Positions 63,641 to 64,000 of a stretch of DNA of 64,000 nucleotides are shown here, piece after piece. The notes beneath the pieces were generated by a model. That model made no database searches. It saw nothing but the letters and a program-made list of their open reading frames with translations, and was not told the origin of the DNA. The stretch lies in assembly GCA_964036195.1 (NCBI GenBank), contig OZ038451.1:4530529-4594528 (forward strand), written 5' to 3'. The number at the start of each line of letters is the position of its first letter. Position 1 is the first letter of the stretch. The position numbers were made by a program, and so were the translations under genes. This DNA comes from Sphaerolaimus hirsutus (lineage: Eukaryota; Nematoda; Chromadorea; Monhysterida; Sphaerolaimidae).

Positions 63641-64000
63641 TAGAGGGGGTCCCCATGGGGTGCCATTTTTGGGGGGTCTCCAGGGGGTGCCATTTTCTGG
63701 AGGTACATATGGGGGTGCCATTTCAAGGGGGTCCACATAGGGTGCCATTTTTTGGGTGGTCCCCAGGGAAACAATTTTTGGAGGTCCTCAGGGGGGTGCT
63801 ATATTTTTTTTGCAGGGGGGTCCTAAGGGGGTGCCATTTTGGGGTGGTCCCCAGGGGGTGCCATTTTTGGAGAGTCCCCAGGGGGAGCCAACTTTGGGTG
63901 GGTCCCCAGGGGGTGCCATTTTTGTGGGGGTTCCTAGGGGGTGCCATGTTTGGGGGGTCCCCAGGGGGTGCTATTTTGGGGGGTCCCAAGGGGGTGCCAT
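63641..64000. repeat. G-rich minisatellite of about 27 bp, reaching the window end
   Basis: Unit approximately GGGGGTCCCCAGGGGGTGCC followed by ATTTTTG, with TGCCAT starts at 63661, 63688, 63716 and 63743. The period is about 27-28 bp. It carries strong G bias on the plus strand and continues beyond 64000. Open frames on both strands follow from the period. Confidence 0.92.

Noticed and set aside
63521-63989. Repetitive proline/glycine-rich frames on both strands
   Set aside because: The 30-bp and 27-bp tandem units are multiples of three and keep frames open without selection.
1-64000. CRISPR array, operons, bacterial promoters or ribosome-binding sites
   Set aside because: There are no spaced direct repeats with unique spacers and no bacterial-style gene density. 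The window is clearly eukaryotic non-coding DNA.

Overview
This is an AT-rich eukaryotic nuclear window with one 200-base N gap (49371-49570). It contains no recognisable gene, tRNA, rRNA or transposase. The longest ATG-started reading frame is 153 codons. Dense non-autonomous DNA elements with terminal inverted repeats (TIRs), TA or 8-bp target duplications, and a tandem satellite block suggest an intergenic or pericentromeric region of an invertebrate animal genome. I cannot name the species.

Most of the sequence can be sorted by eye into recurring families, named here by letter. A: CCGTATT...TACGG ends, TA duplications and subterminal arrays of a CCTCGAATAAACCCCC-like unit. B: the same ends with a CCTCCAATAGAACGGCA unit. 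C: GGGGGCAGTCCC ends with reiterated GTCATGTAAAATG modules, often a nearly complete hairpin. D: CACACTAGTTGACA ends. E: AAGTGACAAGTG iterons. F: TAGTGATG ends, GGCACCGG iterons and 8-bp duplications (hAT-like). G: GTTGTTAAAAGTAC ends with TACGTTTTC iterons. H: a GC-rich foldback. I: TACTCC/TACTCG ends with TA duplications. J: AT-rich TTTAATTATATTT sequence. K: AGCTATCTATCTATCC sequence. L: GGGGTCGGATCC ends. M: GTGCCTACACACACTGACC ends. N: ACTTGTAAA iterons.

Layout. 1-9100 is a patchwork of H, A, C, F, G and N copies. 9100-13700 is quieter, with D and E copies. 13700-31900 is an A/B/C/D/F/G mosaic with nested insertions, including an I element inside an A element for which an empty relative exists at 1599-2035. 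31900-32940 has two GC-rich, exon-like patches. 33811-34361 and 34541-35983 are large inverted repeats; the second carries a decayed reading frame mirrored in both arms. 36500-60500 is again mosaic, with isolated exon-like patches near 38600, 39240, 46530 and 58490 and a cysteine-rich reading frame at 53648-54109. 60810-64000 is tandem DNA: a 30-bp minisatellite, a 117-bp satellite with higher-order structure, the same minisatellite again, then a G-rich array of about 27 bp running off the window.

No genes can be shown to work together. The coherent theme is structural: unrelated-looking families share one design, TIRs plus clusters of a short motif near each end. That is what would be expected of elements mobilised in trans by transposases that bind repeated subterminal sites.
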